Shown: positions 12,618-25,436, counted from the stretch's first letter. The stretch is 64,000 bases of DNA from Malachius bipustulatus (GCA_910589415.1 OU342632.1:36779637-36843636), one strand, 5' to 3'. The notes: generated by a model not told the origin, from the letters alone. Program-made: numbers and translations.

Positions 12618-15600
12618 ATGCGATCATTTAAATGGATATCGTTCATAGGTAAGTCAGATTTCCCGGAAAATTGTTTAATTAAATATTAATATTAATTTTC
12701 TTTTTTAGCGATATTAATATTCATACCAGATGGAAATGGACAAGAGGTAAGATTATACCTAATAATTGCATCTCACAAAATAGTCACAAAAAATTTTTAA
12801 TTTCCAGGAAGTCATTTCCATGACATCCGATGGCTGGCGCCCAATTTTTGGTGCCAAATCGAACTACCCAGCTCAAAGAGAAGAGATAAAATATTACAGA
12901 AACCCCATCCAGAACAGCGAAACTGTCAAAGCTGAGACCCCTGTGTCTTCTACCACCCCTATTTCCACTACCATTACTTCCACCACTACCGCTAAACCTA
13001 CCACCACGACTCCTAAGCCCACAGAAAAAGTGGATAATAAACCACCGGCAGGTAATTTTAATTTTAACAATTTTATGCACAACGATAAAAATTTCTTTGC
13101 AGTGAAAATTATAGCTCATCATTCAAAGAATCACTACTTCGTGGTACCAAATGGAGTTCACGGGCCTCACATACCTTTAAATGCGATCCCGTTTGGTCGA
13201 CCTGGCCATATTAACCAGTACAAGAAGTTTGGACATATGAACAAGCAATTGTATAATAAGCCGTTTTCGGTTTATACAGTAAAAAGGCCAGCTAAGCCAC
13301 ACCATAAACTTCAAGCAGCTCAAAGTAATAGACAAGAAGTATACGTGCCTGCACCAAAAAACACACAAGGTAAATTTCAAAATTTTTGAAAGGTTCTTGA
13401 ATTTCTTTGAACAAACATATTCTTTCATCGCTCAAAAACATTTTCAAATTAATTTTTGTTCCTCTACTTTTCACTAAATTGATATTTCAATCCAAGCTTC
13501 GCAGAAACGTGAAGCTAAGCGATTATAACGCCATATTTTGGTGGCATTATCTGACGTCAGCAACTTAGCAATCTTCAGTGACGTCGAAAACACGTCCTTT
13601 TAGCACCCTCAGATCTCATGTAATCAAAAAAACCCAATTGGTGGAGTCAAAAATACGTAAATTGACTTCCACTTTATGACATATGTAAATGTACAGGTAC
13701 ACCTGGATATTTGAGATAAAAAAAATCGGGAAGTTTTTTCTCAAATGTTTATAACGTTTTTTGGGCATTCTGACGTCTTTACTTGAATAAATTAAGCCTT
13801 TGATCTTATCGTCACCACAATGTCATTTTACGCAAATAAATTCGTCATTCTACGACGTCGATCAATAAAATAACGTCATATTGACGCTCTACTACCTGGG
13901 AGTCAACTATTTTTAACAGTTCATGAATCTCAGATTCGTGTAGACAAGAAGTTTAGATTGGAGATTAGGGTAAAAAGGGCGCCCCTACTATTCTTCAATT
14001 TCCTCCAAAATTTGCAATATTTAAAAGACATCTCTTCTGTCAAAAAGTTTCTTCCATCTTCACTCAATCAGCATCTTCTGGCACCTAATTACATTTGTTT
14101 TTCTTTACTACTATGCTCTATTCTCCTCATTCACTTACCTGCCATGATGAACATTTTCTATAAAACCCAAAACCACTCTAATTATTATTAACAATTTTGC
14201 AGGGTTGCAGTACTATCAACAGCAGCACCAGCCTAAACAGAGTTTGGTAAAAACGAGACAAACCTCAGATTTAGGCTTACCGGGAGCAAAACCGATTCGC
14301 ATATCTCACCCTCACGGCCACATAACCTACAGTCATCATTTCCCTCTAGGACCTCCAAATCAGAATTTCTTCCGTTTCGGTAATCCCAATCCCATTCAGA
14401 ACTATCAACACTTCGGCAAGGTACCGAGACCAAGTGAGCAGTCGTTTCAAGTGAAAGACGAATACACGAGGAATCTGGTACCACCTCCGACATTCCAGAC
14501 TATCCAAAGTACCCGCACGACTCCCAGCAGTCCCGCGACGGAACCGATTCCCGTCACTAGGGAGATCCCGAAAACTACAACCGAGTCTACCGTGCAAGCG
14601 CCTCTCCGATCGAGCATCAACAGCTTCGTTCCGTCACAACAAGTCGAGGTTACGAAAGAGAAATTAAATGTTTACCATAACGAAGTACCGTTGAGTTTTA
14701 GTCCCCAGACAGAGGAATATTTCGATTTCGATTATCACTCATTGAGGACACCCAGCAGTTTGAGAAAGAATCCCAGTTACGAGGTAACGGAAGGGGATTA
14801 TCAACAGGATATTCAACCTTTTTATTATAAATTCCAAGAGCCGCAGCAGATCGTGACGACTCAAAGGTCTACGATAAGACCGCGACCGGCACCGGTTTCG
14901 ACGGTCGAGTTGAATGTTCCGTCATTCCTTCCGACTCCGTATAAACCGGACAGGACGATTCCAACGTCACCTACTCAGAAAGAAGTGTCATCGATTTATA
15001 GCCATCTTTCCAATATGAAAAATCCTGACTATCACTCGTTCTTTGACGTAAAAGAAGTTTCAACGCATTATCCGATTATTGGTAAACCGTTATTTGATTT
15101 TGAATATATCGAGACCACGACTTATAGACCGGAAAATGATATTAATAATGATATAACAACTTACAAGAGAAGACCGGGAACTGCACCGCCATCGGCACCA
15201 GGACCAGCACCGGTACCTTCTGTTACAACTTTTAGATCTCAAAAAAGACCGTCATCTGGACCAGGAATAAATCAGAGGATACCGAACAGAAGAAGGAGAC
15301 CTATTACTACAACTTCTACTACCACTAGCACTAGCACTACTACGGAATCTTATACTACCTTGAGGGAGAATTTTGATAAAATAGAGGAGAATTTGACTGA
15401 TGAGTCGATTGAAAGAGAACAAACAACGGAAAGAGTAAGAAAACCTCATAGAACTACAACACAGGCGCCGGTTTATGAGGAATCAAACGAAGCACCGAGA
15501 ATTAGAAACAGGAACAGAAACCGTTATAACAATCAGAAGATAAACAGCAACAGACATAAAATCAACAGAGTACATTATAGAGATGATGAAACATCTGAAG

Positions 15601-16892
15601 ATTTAGAAGAGAAAAGTTATGACAATAATTATAGGAATCACAATAGAAATAAAGACGATAAAGAAACATACGAAGATGAAAACAGGGATAATAACTTTTC
15701 AAGCAGTAGAAGACGTCCAAGCAAAGAAAACATTAACACCGATTACGAGCTACCAGAAAGAAATCAAAAAATTGATTCGGACGAGAAATACGAGACAACT
15801 TCGATTAGAGGTAACTCGCACACCTTCACCTCTGGTTCTGAAGAGATTGATACAATGGAAGTAACAGAACTGTCAAAAATCGAAACAACTGAGCAAACTC
15901 CCACATCTCCAAGTTACAGAGATAACAGCAACGAAATCGATTCCACAACGAGATCAATATTTGACAATTTGAAACTAATCTATGAAGACTACACAACTGA
16001 AAAGGAAACGACAACAACATCAACGACCACAAGTACAACTCAAGCAACAACCACCCCGACTAAAAGCCACAGGATCAGGAAACGTCCCCCAATCAAATAC
16101 GACGTGTCTAACCGTCCCAGATTCAGTGTAAAAGAATACAGACAAAGATTAACGCAGTATACCTCGACTACTACCGAACCATCATCAGCTTCACCATCAT
16201 CAAGGTCAACTCCAAATCCTACCAGAACAAGAATCGCTAATCGCTCCAGAAAACCACTGCATACAACCCACGCATCGATTACACCTCAAAATGAAGAGAC
16301 CTCTACAGATAAATATCGTGGCAGATTCAAACCGAAAGATCCCAGACACGGAATGACCTCAGAAATCCCGCTAATAATAACAGAGAAAAATATAAAGCCG
16401 GTGAATACAAATCTTCAACCGTTTGGAGGTCGACATAAGACCACCACAGAATCAAGCGTACCGATTAGTAAGGTCACAATAAGACCGAATCTGTTTGCCA
16501 GGAGGACCCGGCCGCCTCTTCTCAACTTGAAGAATCGAATCGCTCAGAAAAATAACACGATGGACACCAGTCGTATTGACAGCGATCAAACAACACTTGT
16601 CGCAAGTGTACCTGATTTTACCACCACTACTTCTGTTGAAGTGGCGCAGAAAGATCCTATAAGCTCTAATGAGGACGAATCTGACGACCCGTCAAATGAT
16701 GATTATTCTCAAAGAGTGTCCGATTTGACGTCATCAGCTAAGAAAGAGTACGATACTCCTGGTATGTTTAAAAATGTCGCACCGATTAGTAGGAGAATAC
16801 CGAATTATTTCACGTTGCAAACGGATGATCCCATATTACCTATTGAAGCCTTTTTCCCTAATTTAAAAGAGAAGGAATCAGATACAGAATAG
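12618..16892 (+). CDS. Secreted Thr/Pro-rich extracellular protein, four or five exons
   Basis: Exons by GT-AG and phase: 12618-12648, 12709-12746, 12808-13369 and 14203-16892. They give an uninterrupted frame of 1,106 aa. The first two exons encode a signal peptide: a positively charged start (MRSFKWISF) followed by AILIFIP and a likely cleavage site near NGQ. The mature protein is low-complexity, with Thr runs (near 12950-13020, 15300-15350 and 16000-16060), Pro, and basic/acidic patches such as RRRR. The Thr runs suggest O-glycosylation. No Cys-based or chitin-binding domain was recognised, so an extracellular-matrix or cuticle role is only a guess. Within exon 3, 13052-13102 is a 51-bp GT...AG segment whose removal keeps the frame (1,089 aa). 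The 5' end is preceded by AG at 12613-12614, so a non-coding first exon upstream is likely. Confidence 0.75.
13052..13102 (+). other. Candidate 51-bp in-frame (possibly optional) intron
   Basis: The segment starts GTAATTTT and ends TTCTTTGCAG. It is 51 nt long, contains no stop in frame, and encodes Asn/Phe-rich residues unlike the surrounding Thr/Pro-rich protein. Either removal or retention preserves the reading frame. The base composition favours a real intron. Confidence 0.55.
13370..14202 (+). other. Intron 4 of the Thr-rich gene with clustered ACGTC motifs
   Basis: 833-bp intron with donor GTAAAT and acceptor TTTTGCAG. It holds repeated CRE/ATF-like cores: CTGACGTCAGC (13551), GTGACGTCGA, CTGACGTCTT, ACGACGTCGA, AACGTCAT. 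They may be enhancer elements or chance. No nested gene was seen. Confidence 0.5.
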
Positions 16893-18269
16893 GTTTAGTG
16901 ATTTTAGAGCTTTTATCAATTAGGCCAAAGTTGATTGGAAATTACACTGTATTTGTAATTTTTCAAATGATCTGATATTAATTAGTTGAGTTGATGATAC
17001 AAAAATTCTGTAACCCATCAAATTCAAATTTTAAATTATTTAATATTAATCGACCTTAGTGTGTGCATTCACATAATGCTGAAGAGCACTAGTTTGTAGT
17101 TTGTAAAGGTTAAATTTGATGACAATATTAAATTTAAATCAGGGAAGTTTAAAAAATATTTACAGAATAAGTAAATGTAAATAAGTAACATTAAAATCTT
17201 GTTAGGAGAATTATTAACTAATGAAATCGTTAATATTGTTAATTGTATTAACAAATTGTATTTTTAGTATAAATTATTTCTTAAGGTAATGGACCTTATT
17301 AAGCACATAATGCTGAAAAGTACGAAAATAAAATTAAATTGAAATCAGGACATTTATGAAAATATTTATTTACTTACAGTACATTTAAGTAAAATAAATG
17401 TAAATAGGCAAAATAATGAAATTTCTGAAGGTAATAATAATATTAGGTAGTATAGGTAGGTACCTAATAATAATAAATATGGTAGAATTTATGTAAAATA
17501 GTAAATAATGATTATGTCCTTGAACTTGATTGCCAATAAAATGAAAAATAGATAAGATTTACAGTGAAAGCTCTCCTTACTTCTGCTGTACTTTTACACA
17601 TAAGAGACACTCCTATAAATTTTATTATTTCTATCTTTCGTCAGCGGATAAGACACTCCAATTAACTCTATCTCGGACCTTTAATACTAATAATTAGTTT
17701 AATTAGTTACCTGTTAACTAAAAGATTTACCTAACTTACAGGTTTTTTTTATTTAAGAAATAATTGACTTAACTGTTCAAAACGTGAATCTTAAAAAATC
17801 AATCCATAATTTTAATGATTAGTACCTTATCATAAATGCAGATATAAAATTAGCTAGTTTCTTCACACAGGGAATAATTTATGGCAAATAAACACCTGGC
17901 GGCAACAAGAGGCAATGATAATAAACTTGCAGGGTAATAAAGTTCAACCCTTAGTTCAAGGGACTCCATAGTTGGTCATTTCCCATTTTCAAAAAGCCAT
18001 GTCCTATGCAAACACTAAAAGACAGTTTATTCTTGTCATTTATGATCTCCAAATTTGAGTCCATAAACATGTTGTAAGTTCTGCATTTTTTTGATTTCCA
18101 AAGCTAGTGAAAGAGATAATTTGATTTTTTTTCTGAAATCTTGTTTATTATCCATGACACGTGTTTTGATTACGAAAAAACTAGAAATTTCATAAAATTA
18201 AGGAACACGAAAATGACTAACAGAGTTCGTGAAGCTAATTACCTGCTAATTAAACTGTCACTCTTGACA
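16893..18269. other. 3' flank of the Thr-rich gene
   Basis: AT-rich. It contains a loosely duplicated segment: about 17045-17190 resembles 17285-17420, each with CACATAATGCTGAA and GTAAATGTAAATA-like text. AATAAA signals occur near 17326 and could serve the upstream gene. No coding exon was seen. Confidence 0.4.
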
Positions 18270-18745
18270 GTTTTAATTTTTGGAGTTTCTGAAGTATAGG
18301 AAAAACCCAACGTTTTTTAAATAATTTCAGCGCAACATCACTTCTGGTCATACCAGAAGTACACAAACTTCGTTATTTTATATGAGACACCTGTATACTA
18401 TTACAATTTCAGATGTACGAAGTTCAAGTTTGTAACAAGTGTTTTAATTGATTTATGAGTTATAAACAAATGAAAATCGCCATTTTCAATTTTAAAAGTT
18501 GTTTACCAGAAAATTTATCAAATTATCAGAAAAATGCAATAATATCATATCACCCTGTATTATAGGATTAACCACACAATAGGATACCACATGAAAAGTT
18601 AAGATAGGAAATGTGTAAGCTGTTTTCCCGTATCGTAAGCTGTTTTGAAAATGGAAAACTGTGTACAGGGTGTTGTGCTGAACATGTTAAAAAATGTTGG
18701 GTTTTCCATATAATGCAGAAACCCAAAAAATAAAAATTGTTTAGC
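18270..18745. mobile_element. Foldback element with ~70-bp inverted ends
   Basis: 18278-18345 (with AAAAACCCAACGTTTTTTAA) is an imperfect reverse complement of 18668-18740 (with TTAAAAAATGTTGGGTTTTC). The interior has further ACACCTGTATA, CACCCTGTAT and ACAGGGTGTTG motifs of the local foldback family. It is non-coding. Confidence 0.55.
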
Positions 18746-19150
18746 CTATTCAAGTATCATCTCCTAAAGGTTGACCATGCACAGTTTTGCTTATTTCCTT
18801 GCATTTTCAAATTAATACTTTGTAATTAGTCACCATTTTTGGGGTGGACAGTATTGTTGGGAGACCCTATACAGTATGAAAATTAAATTATAAAGCAAAA
18901 GTTCAATCAAAGGAAAATGAGCAACTTCTGAGACAAATCAAAGTCGATTTTTGTTTTAGAATTGCCACTTTTTTCCAACCTTCTCTTTTCAAATTATAAC
19001 TACAATTCTGAAGTTTTTAATTATGAAGGGGGGTCGTGTGACATGTCATTTGAAAGGAAATAAATTCTCTATTCAGCAAACAGAAACTTTTTTGATTTTG
19101 AACAACCACTTTTTCCAAAATTTTATTTAAAAAATCACTTGTTTATCATT
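18746..19150. other. Intergenic stretch, no gene seen
   Basis: AT-rich spacer between two foldback elements. No coding or RNA feature was recognised. Confidence 0.4.
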
Positions 19151-19858
19151 TATACAGGGTGTTCTACAAGCTCTATGACATACTTTGACAGATGGTAGGT
19201 TGCTTGATTTTAAACATTTTTTTTTTAATAAACATGGGTCCGATTCGTTTTTGTTTAGAAGTTACAAGCATTTAACCTTTATTAACAATCAACAATAAAA
19301 ATTTAAATTAAATGATAATCACAAAACTTAAGACTATAAAAATTGTTCGAAATGTCCACCCTCAGCTTGAATGCAAGCCTCACATCGACGAACTAAAGAT
19401 TCGGTCACTCGAAGAATGAGATTTGGATCATTTCTTATTTGGTTAGCTGCATCTTGAATTCTTTTAAGTAACTGCTGATGGGTAGCGATTTCAACATGGT
19501 AGACCAGCTGCTTCATGTGTCCCCATAAATAAAAATCCAGAGGATTCAGATCGGGAGAACGAGGTGGCCATGATATTGGACCTCCTTGACCTATCCATTT
19601 ATTCGGGAAATGTTCATTTAGCCAAGCAGCAACTTGTCTTCCTCTATGTGGTGGTGCACCGTCATGCTGGTACCACATATTTTGAATAATATTGAGTTGC
19701 ACGTCATCAATAAACTCTAAAAGGTCGTGTTCTAAGAATGCTTGTAACTTCTAAACAAAAACGAATCGGACCCATGTTTATTAAAAAAAATATGTTTAAA
19801 ATCAAGCAACCTACCATCTGTCAAAGTTTGTCATAGAGCTTGTAGAACCCCCTGTATA
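19151..19858. mobile_element. Tc1/mariner-superfamily deletion derivative with 122-bp TIRs
   Basis: 19151-19272 and 19737-19858 are near-perfect inverted repeats starting TATACAGGGTGTTCTACAAG. Between them lies the C-terminal part of a DDE transposase on the minus strand (19334-19702). The element lacks the helix-turn-helix and first catalytic Asp, so it is non-autonomous. Confidence 0.85.
19334..19702 (-). pseudogene. DDE transposase, C-terminal fragment
   Basis: 122 codons remain open. Visible are WYQHDGAPPHRGRQV (second catalytic Asp of the DDE fold), GRGGPI-like GQGGPISWPPRSPDLNPLDF (third catalytic Asp region and the universal SPDLNPLD motif), YLWGHMKQLVY, and the terminal GGHFEQFL. This is the C-terminal half of an insect Tc1/mariner-IS630 superfamily transposase, normally about 340-360 aa. 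The N-terminal DNA-binding domain and first Asp are missing. Confidence 0.85.
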
Positions 19859-19962
19859 TCACACAGCATTTATATACTTCTATGATATCATCATTATTTG
19901 CAATTAAATTGAAATGAGTTTTCTCGAGTTTCAAATGTTTTTTATTGAAATAAAAGTGTTTT

Positions 19963-20482
19963 ATACAGGGTGTTAAGAAAATGACTGATAAACTCTTTAG
20001 TACATTGTAGGGGACACTCAGTAGAGTACTGGAAAAATAATTTTAATAATTCTGGTCTTCAATTTGGTGAGATAAAAAATGCCAAAGTTAACATTTTACT
20101 ACCTTTGTTTTTCGCTATTTGCAAAAACTAGATGATTTTACAGATATAAAATAAGGGTACTTTAATCGTTTTCAATTAAAAAAATTGCTTAAGATGTATT
20201 ACTGGCTTGGAAAATTTAAAAAGATTTTCCGTTTTCCTTTCCATGATGCTGAAAAATGCATTTGGCAACAACGGATTTGATACCTTAACAACCTACATTG
20301 TTAGAAATTACCAAATACTAGCAGTTATCATGTTAAACGTTGCCAAATTTATTGTGCAACATTTTGCTTATATCATTTAAAATGTAGCTCTGGATTTTTT
20401 AAAATTATTTTTCCCGTACTTTACTGAGTGTCCCCTCCAATGTACTAAAGAGTTTATCCGTCATTTTCTTAACACCCTGTAT
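19963..20482. mobile_element. Foldback MITE, TACAGGGTGTTAAGAAAATG ends
   Basis: The left end (19964-20050) matches the reverse complement of 20400-20482 over about 85 bp. It includes the stop-like block TAGTACATTG and GGGGACACTCAGTA and its complement. No ORF. The same terminal heptamer as its neighbours suggests mobilisation by related transposases. Confidence 0.75.
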
Positions 20483-20956
20483 ATAAATTATAAATGATCC
20501 CTATTGTGTTGAACGCTAACTAAATTTTCCTAATCCTAATAAACTTCCAAATAATAAACTCCTGGAAATTTAAATTTATTGTTCTCAGTTGTACCTATCT
20601 AAATGCCTATGAAGGGACAAAATAGTTGGCCCCCTATATGAGATCTTGCACTGTATCCTCTATTTTATATGATGAAATTTATATTTAGCTTAGTAAGTAG
20701 TTCGTGAATTAGTAATTTTAAGCGACATATTATAGAATCAAACTGTATATACTTTGATGTAAGACAACAAAATTCTATTTATTTTTTATTTATTTTATTG
20801 TAAAATAAAGTTTAAAAAACACTTACTTTTTGTTTCATTTTACGTTAGCTTAAATCATATCAAAAATCGTAAAACCATAACTGACATAAATACTTATATA
20901 TGATACATATATAAATACATTTAAACCTACCTATTCAAAAAATTATTATAAAACAA
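20483..20956. other. 3' flank of DMAP1
   Basis: AT-rich sequence containing TTTATT blocks (AATAAA on the minus strand, for example near 20770-20810) that could end the DMAP1 transcript. No other gene was seen. Confidence 0.4.
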
Positions 20957-22838
20957 TTAATTAGGTAAGGGAGTCCCTGGAGATCCTACCACATCTATTA
21001 TCTCTCCTGTGTGCTTATTTTCTGTCTCCGGCGCAGATAATAATTGAGGGGGAATCGCCAGTGTCTGCAATGAGAGAAAAATTTGAAATTCCAATTTCAA
21101 ATAAAAGGAATGAAAAGACAAACAAGAGAATAGAGAACAGGAAAAACCTAATAGTCTACTAAAAGTTGATAAAAATTACTACAAGGTATGACATCATATA
21201 AAATGACATCATTTTACCATAAACCCGGCCACTTTGATACATTATTACAACTCGATTAATAAATTAATTACCTTTCCCGGGTTTAAGGCTTCATATTGAT
21301 GTCTTAAAGATTGCAGCTCAAATTCGCATGTACTCAACGCCGATTTTAACTCCAGCAACAAAACGATATCGCTACGAAGCTCGTTAAAGTTCTGACATAT
21401 TTCCTCAGTGGGGGTTGGATTCAACTCTATAAAATTACAAATCAATTAAACAATCAAAATAATAATTTCTATTTTTACCCAAACTCATATCTTGTAGAGT
21501 CTGCTCGATTCCTTTAGATTTCTTCTGGCCGACATTGGCCGGCAATTTCATCCTTTGCGATCGCAATGAAACTCCACTGTTTTTATAATCGGGAAACTTG
21601 ATACCTGCACTTTCTACCGCCTGTAAAATATGCTGTTAAATAACAAACAAATTAAACTTAATAGAAACCTTTATGAATCTGTAAAATAATAATAATTAGA
21701 TAATTAGTCTTAATCTCACGTTAGTGTCCACTCTGGAAGGCCGCGAAGGGTTAGCGATCTTCTTTTTGGGCAGCTTCTTATCAGTTTTCCTGGGTGTCTC
21801 CGTTTGATTATCAGCCTGACTGATCAACTTTTGAAGATCCTGCGTCTTGCGCTCTCTCTCCTTTTTACGGGCTTCGATCTTTTTCAGCTCTCCAAGAAGG
21901 AACTGCTCCTCTTCAATCTAATCAATGAACAGAACAATTAAGTAAAATACACAATCGTCATGATATTTCAGGAGACCTCACCTGCTCCTGAGTCCTCTCA
22001 TACAACCTCCGGAGTTGTTCTTTTCGTCTCCTCTCATGATCGGCGTCGTATGTATAAGACTTCTTTTCTCCACTCAGCTAAAATAAATCGGATCAGTATG
22101 ACTTCAAAAATTAACATATAAAATCAGTACTTTTCCTAAAATACCACAGATTTTATAGTATCTATCTTTGAGATCTTCGACGCTTCTTTTGGAAAACTTT
22201 TCACTGTCGTATCTGTCAGCGATTAGAATGAAGCGCAGATCGAATCTTCTGGCCAAGTCCATCAAATGATCGGTTTCTTCTTTCGTCCAGCTGTCAGATT
22301 TCAAGTGCTGCTGGTATTCAATATCTGTATAATTTGGGACGTCTACTTTCTGGAATTATCACAAAAAGTATATAAAAAGATAGATGAGGGTAAATATCAA
22401 TTAATAACCTTGTTGAACTTGGCGAATGGGTAATCCTTGGGTTCATCGGAGGGCCGTCTCCAGTGGTAAAATACAGCGTTGTCAGTTCGTGCGGGGTTTG
22501 TGAAACTCATCCATGTCCACTTTCTTGGCTTTCTCATGCCAAGTTTTACTTTCGTTTGTTTATATCCATTGCCTGCAATACAGCAACAAAATATTGACAT
22601 CTATAGAAAATACTTCCTCTAATAACTTACTTGTGTCTGAAGGGAATATGGGTGGAGCGTCTTTGTTGTCATTGTAGAGCAAAGCGAATACTTCTCTATG
22701 CATTCCCTCTGGACGCTTGTGACCTTTCGTTGTGTTCGAAGATCTTTTCTTGAATTTCTCTGCCCCCAGTATAGTTTCTTTGGTAACTTCCGGCGTGGCC
22801 GGACGTTGAATGTCCATAATATCCCGTACGTCAGCCAT
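20957..22838 (-). CDS. DMAP1: DNA methyltransferase 1-associated protein 1 (DMAP1)
   Basis: Chromatin protein; in animals DMAP1 is a subunit of the TIP60/NuA4 acetyltransferase and SRCAP complexes. Eight exons with GT-AG borders fit in phase: 22631-22838, 22409-22572, 22131-22349, 21982-22077, 21720-21917, 21479-21620, 21272-21426 and 20957-21064. They total 429 aa. The start MADVRDIMDIQ is the conserved DMAP1 N-terminus. Exon 2 carries KQTKVKLGMRKPRKWTWMSF and FTNPAR...FYHWRR, family hallmarks. Exon 3 carries the SANT/Myb-like domain (SWTKEETDHLMDLARRFDLR, IADRY). Exons 4-5 are a charged coiled-coil-like RRRKEQLRRLYERTQEQ region with a basic nuclear-localisation-like tract (KKLPKKK). Exons 6-7 form the C-terminal DMAP1 domain. 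Length is close to the usual 430-470 aa. Introns are short (about 55-175 bp). It appears intact. Confidence 0.93.
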
Positions 22839-24031
22839 GGCTGTTGTAGTTTGCTAAATAAAATGATAAAATCCGAATATGAGTAATGTTTATTTGGGGG
22901 TTCCAGTTTATTCAAAAACTAACCTCACTTTTTTTCTATCAGCAAAGCAGTACACACAATACACAATTCACCGCAAGTTTGTCATATTTACTCAGCGAAT
23001 TTCTGCTCAAATTGCCACAATATTTAAGATTCCAATATTCTTTCTAATTACGTTCCTACTTCCTGCTTTTAAATAATTTTTTCTCTTGTATTTATTGAAA
23101 AATATTTGACTGTAACCTAAAATTATTATGATAATTATGACTTATGATTATGACATTTCTAAAAGTAGCTCCTAGAGCGCCGGTAACTTTACAATACTCC
23201 GCATGCGCATTAGTTGTTTTTGTTGATTGATAAATATATGGAATGTTTGATGGTAACTTTGAAGAAATTGAGATAACCAAAAACAAATAAAAAAGTAATT
23301 TGATTAATAAAGTTACATACTTCTTTATAATTTTTAAGAAATAAATACAGACATTGATTTATGATTGCTATATTTATCGGCGGACTAGCAGTGACATGTT
23401 TTATTTTGAATTGACACTCTTAATCAAATTGACAGTTGACATAGGAATTTTGATGTTTTCAACCATAGATATTCTAATAGCCACTTCCTCCTTTATTCTT
23501 CACATGCGTTAACTTAATAAATAAAAACAATTTAAAACTAAATATTTTTAACCGAATGTCTTGTCACAGTTAAATAATAATCACAGATGATATAAATGTA
23601 TAAAAGCAAATATACCTACATATGTTTTGAATTTATTTTATATGTCGTAGTGTAACACTTTTTCCAAAAACAAAATAAGGATACGTTCAGCACTGATGAT
23701 GGCAATGACTACAGTATAAGCTTCAGATCCTGCTTTCAACAAAAGTAATTTTTTCATTTACTGATTATTCATGTTAATGATAGATATTTATAATAACAGT
23801 CACGCACAACACTTCATGAATAAACATTCACTTAAGTACCTATAGGTACTTTTGTTCCAGGCAGGCACAGTTTTGTTAAAATTCGCGGAATTAATTCAAG
23901 CTTGCCAATTAGATATACCTACATAATATAAATATTTACCGTCCATGTTTTGTTTTTATGTTTTATACTACTTATTATATGCTTTTTAATCTTAAATAAA
24001 GTTTTTCTAGTTCTTTGAAGAGAATTTTATG
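22839..24031. other. 5' flank of DMAP1 and intergenic DNA
   Basis: Contains the presumed DMAP1 promoter immediately upstream of 22838 on the minus strand; no clear TATA box. The rest, to 24031, is AT-rich with no coding exon recognised. Confidence 0.4.
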
Positions 24032-24677
24032 TATACAGTGCGCGAGAAAAGTAAGGAATAAATTCGATAAAACGGAGAGGGCTGTTGTTTTGAAAAAATA
24101 AAAAAACAGGTCGATTTTGTTTTTGAATTCTTGAACTTTTGACATAGGTATAGGGTATACAGGGTGAGGGGCGAAAAAGTGGTGACGTCATCGGTATTTT
24201 TTTTAAATGACAACCCTTATTTTTTATTCCATTTTTTCATACCGTCAAATGGGGTGGAATTGATTGGTTTTTTTAAATTATTTCTTATAATCGCTGAAAC
24301 AAGTAATTTTTTCTTGTTCTGAAACTGCATTTCTATTAGTCATGGTTAAAGAAGTACATATTACATCTCGACAAATTTATTATTAGTTGAATTTTGACTG
24401 AAAAAAAATGATATGTTTGATATCAAAGTTAAACTCACAATGGGGTCACTTTGATAACTATAATTTTTTGATCGTTAATACAATGTCTTAAGCATAAAAG
24501 CTCTCAAAGTAAACCTTTTTCGCCTTTCCTTCCATTTTTATTTTATCAATCTTAGGTGCGCATTGGGTGACTTTGATATTTCATAAGCTTTCATTGAATT
24601 CTCAAAGTCACCCCCATGAATGAATCGCGAATTATAAGAAGATTCACACAACGACAACTGTTTAATTATCATTGAAT

Positions 24678-24950
24678 AAAAGTTCTGATTTCATACAAAA
24701 TAAATCTTTAATTTCTTTAAACAAACAATACAAAAAACCTAAACATAATTTTCTTTGGTAAAAACTAAAATAATATTCTTTATTCAAGACTTCACAAATA
24801 TCAGTAAAATCAAAAAAGTTCTGAGTTCATACAAAACAAATTTTCAATTTCTTTAAACAAACAATACGAATAGCCTAAACAACATATTCTTTGGTCAAAA
24901 GTAAAATTATTATATTCTTTATTAAAAACGTAACAAATATCAGTCAATTG
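24678..24950. repeat. Two-copy tandem repeat, ~135 bp unit
   Basis: 24678-24810 and 24813-24950 are diverged direct copies. Both have GTTCTGA.TTCATACAAAA, TTTCTTTAAACAAACAATAC and CACAAATATCAGT-like blocks. They lie in the pogo-like element, next to its coding remnants. Confidence 0.65.
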
Positions 24951-24954
24951 AAAA

Positions 24955-25085
24955 TTTAACGTTCAAAAACATCAACAGTTTTAGAGAAAACAAATCTGTT
25001 AACACGACCTCCAGAAGTTTCTACTGGTTGTTCTAGAACTGCTATTATGTCTTCTAAGCAAGGGATATTATTTTTAAAACGCCCA
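24955..25085 (-). pseudogene. Pogo-like transposase C-terminal fragment
   Basis: The minus strand reads an open segment containing LEDIIAVLEQP, SGGRVNR and KTVDVFER before a stop near 24955. Its codon-like quality and position between the element's end and the HTH fragment suggest the last coding part of its transposase. The family assignment rests on the HTH fragment nearby, so it is tentative. Confidence 0.4.
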
Positions 25086-25289
25086 ACCTATCGTCCTTCG
25101 CTATCCAAGAACGATTTTGTAATCATACGTAGATCCATCTACACCCAAAGGAAACCCCCATGCAGTCACCACAAGTTACTACAGATTGAATAATTGACAT
25201 TTGACACAGTTCCTCTTGCTTCGTAAATACAGTTTGTCCTCCGTGATTATATACATGTAAGCCTTTGAATTTATTGAATAAATTTCCGT

Positions 25290-25436
25290 AGGGTATTTGA
25301 AATGTTTTGAAGCTTTATTAATGGACCAGTTTGAATCCACTACTTTTTCTAATGCCTTCTCAGTCGTGTCATCTCCGTAATTCCTGTAGCTTCTGCAACC
25401 AGCTTTACATTTATATAGGTACGACATATTATGCAA
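25290..25436 (-). pseudogene. HTH-psq (pogo/Tigger-type) DNA-binding fragment
   Basis: On the minus strand: YRNYGDDTTEKALEKVVDSN followed by WSINKASKHFKYP, the Psq/CENP-B-like helix-turn-helix at the N-terminus of pogo/Tigger/jerky transposases. The match breaks down after the second helix, and the DDE domain is absent. Confidence 0.6.
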
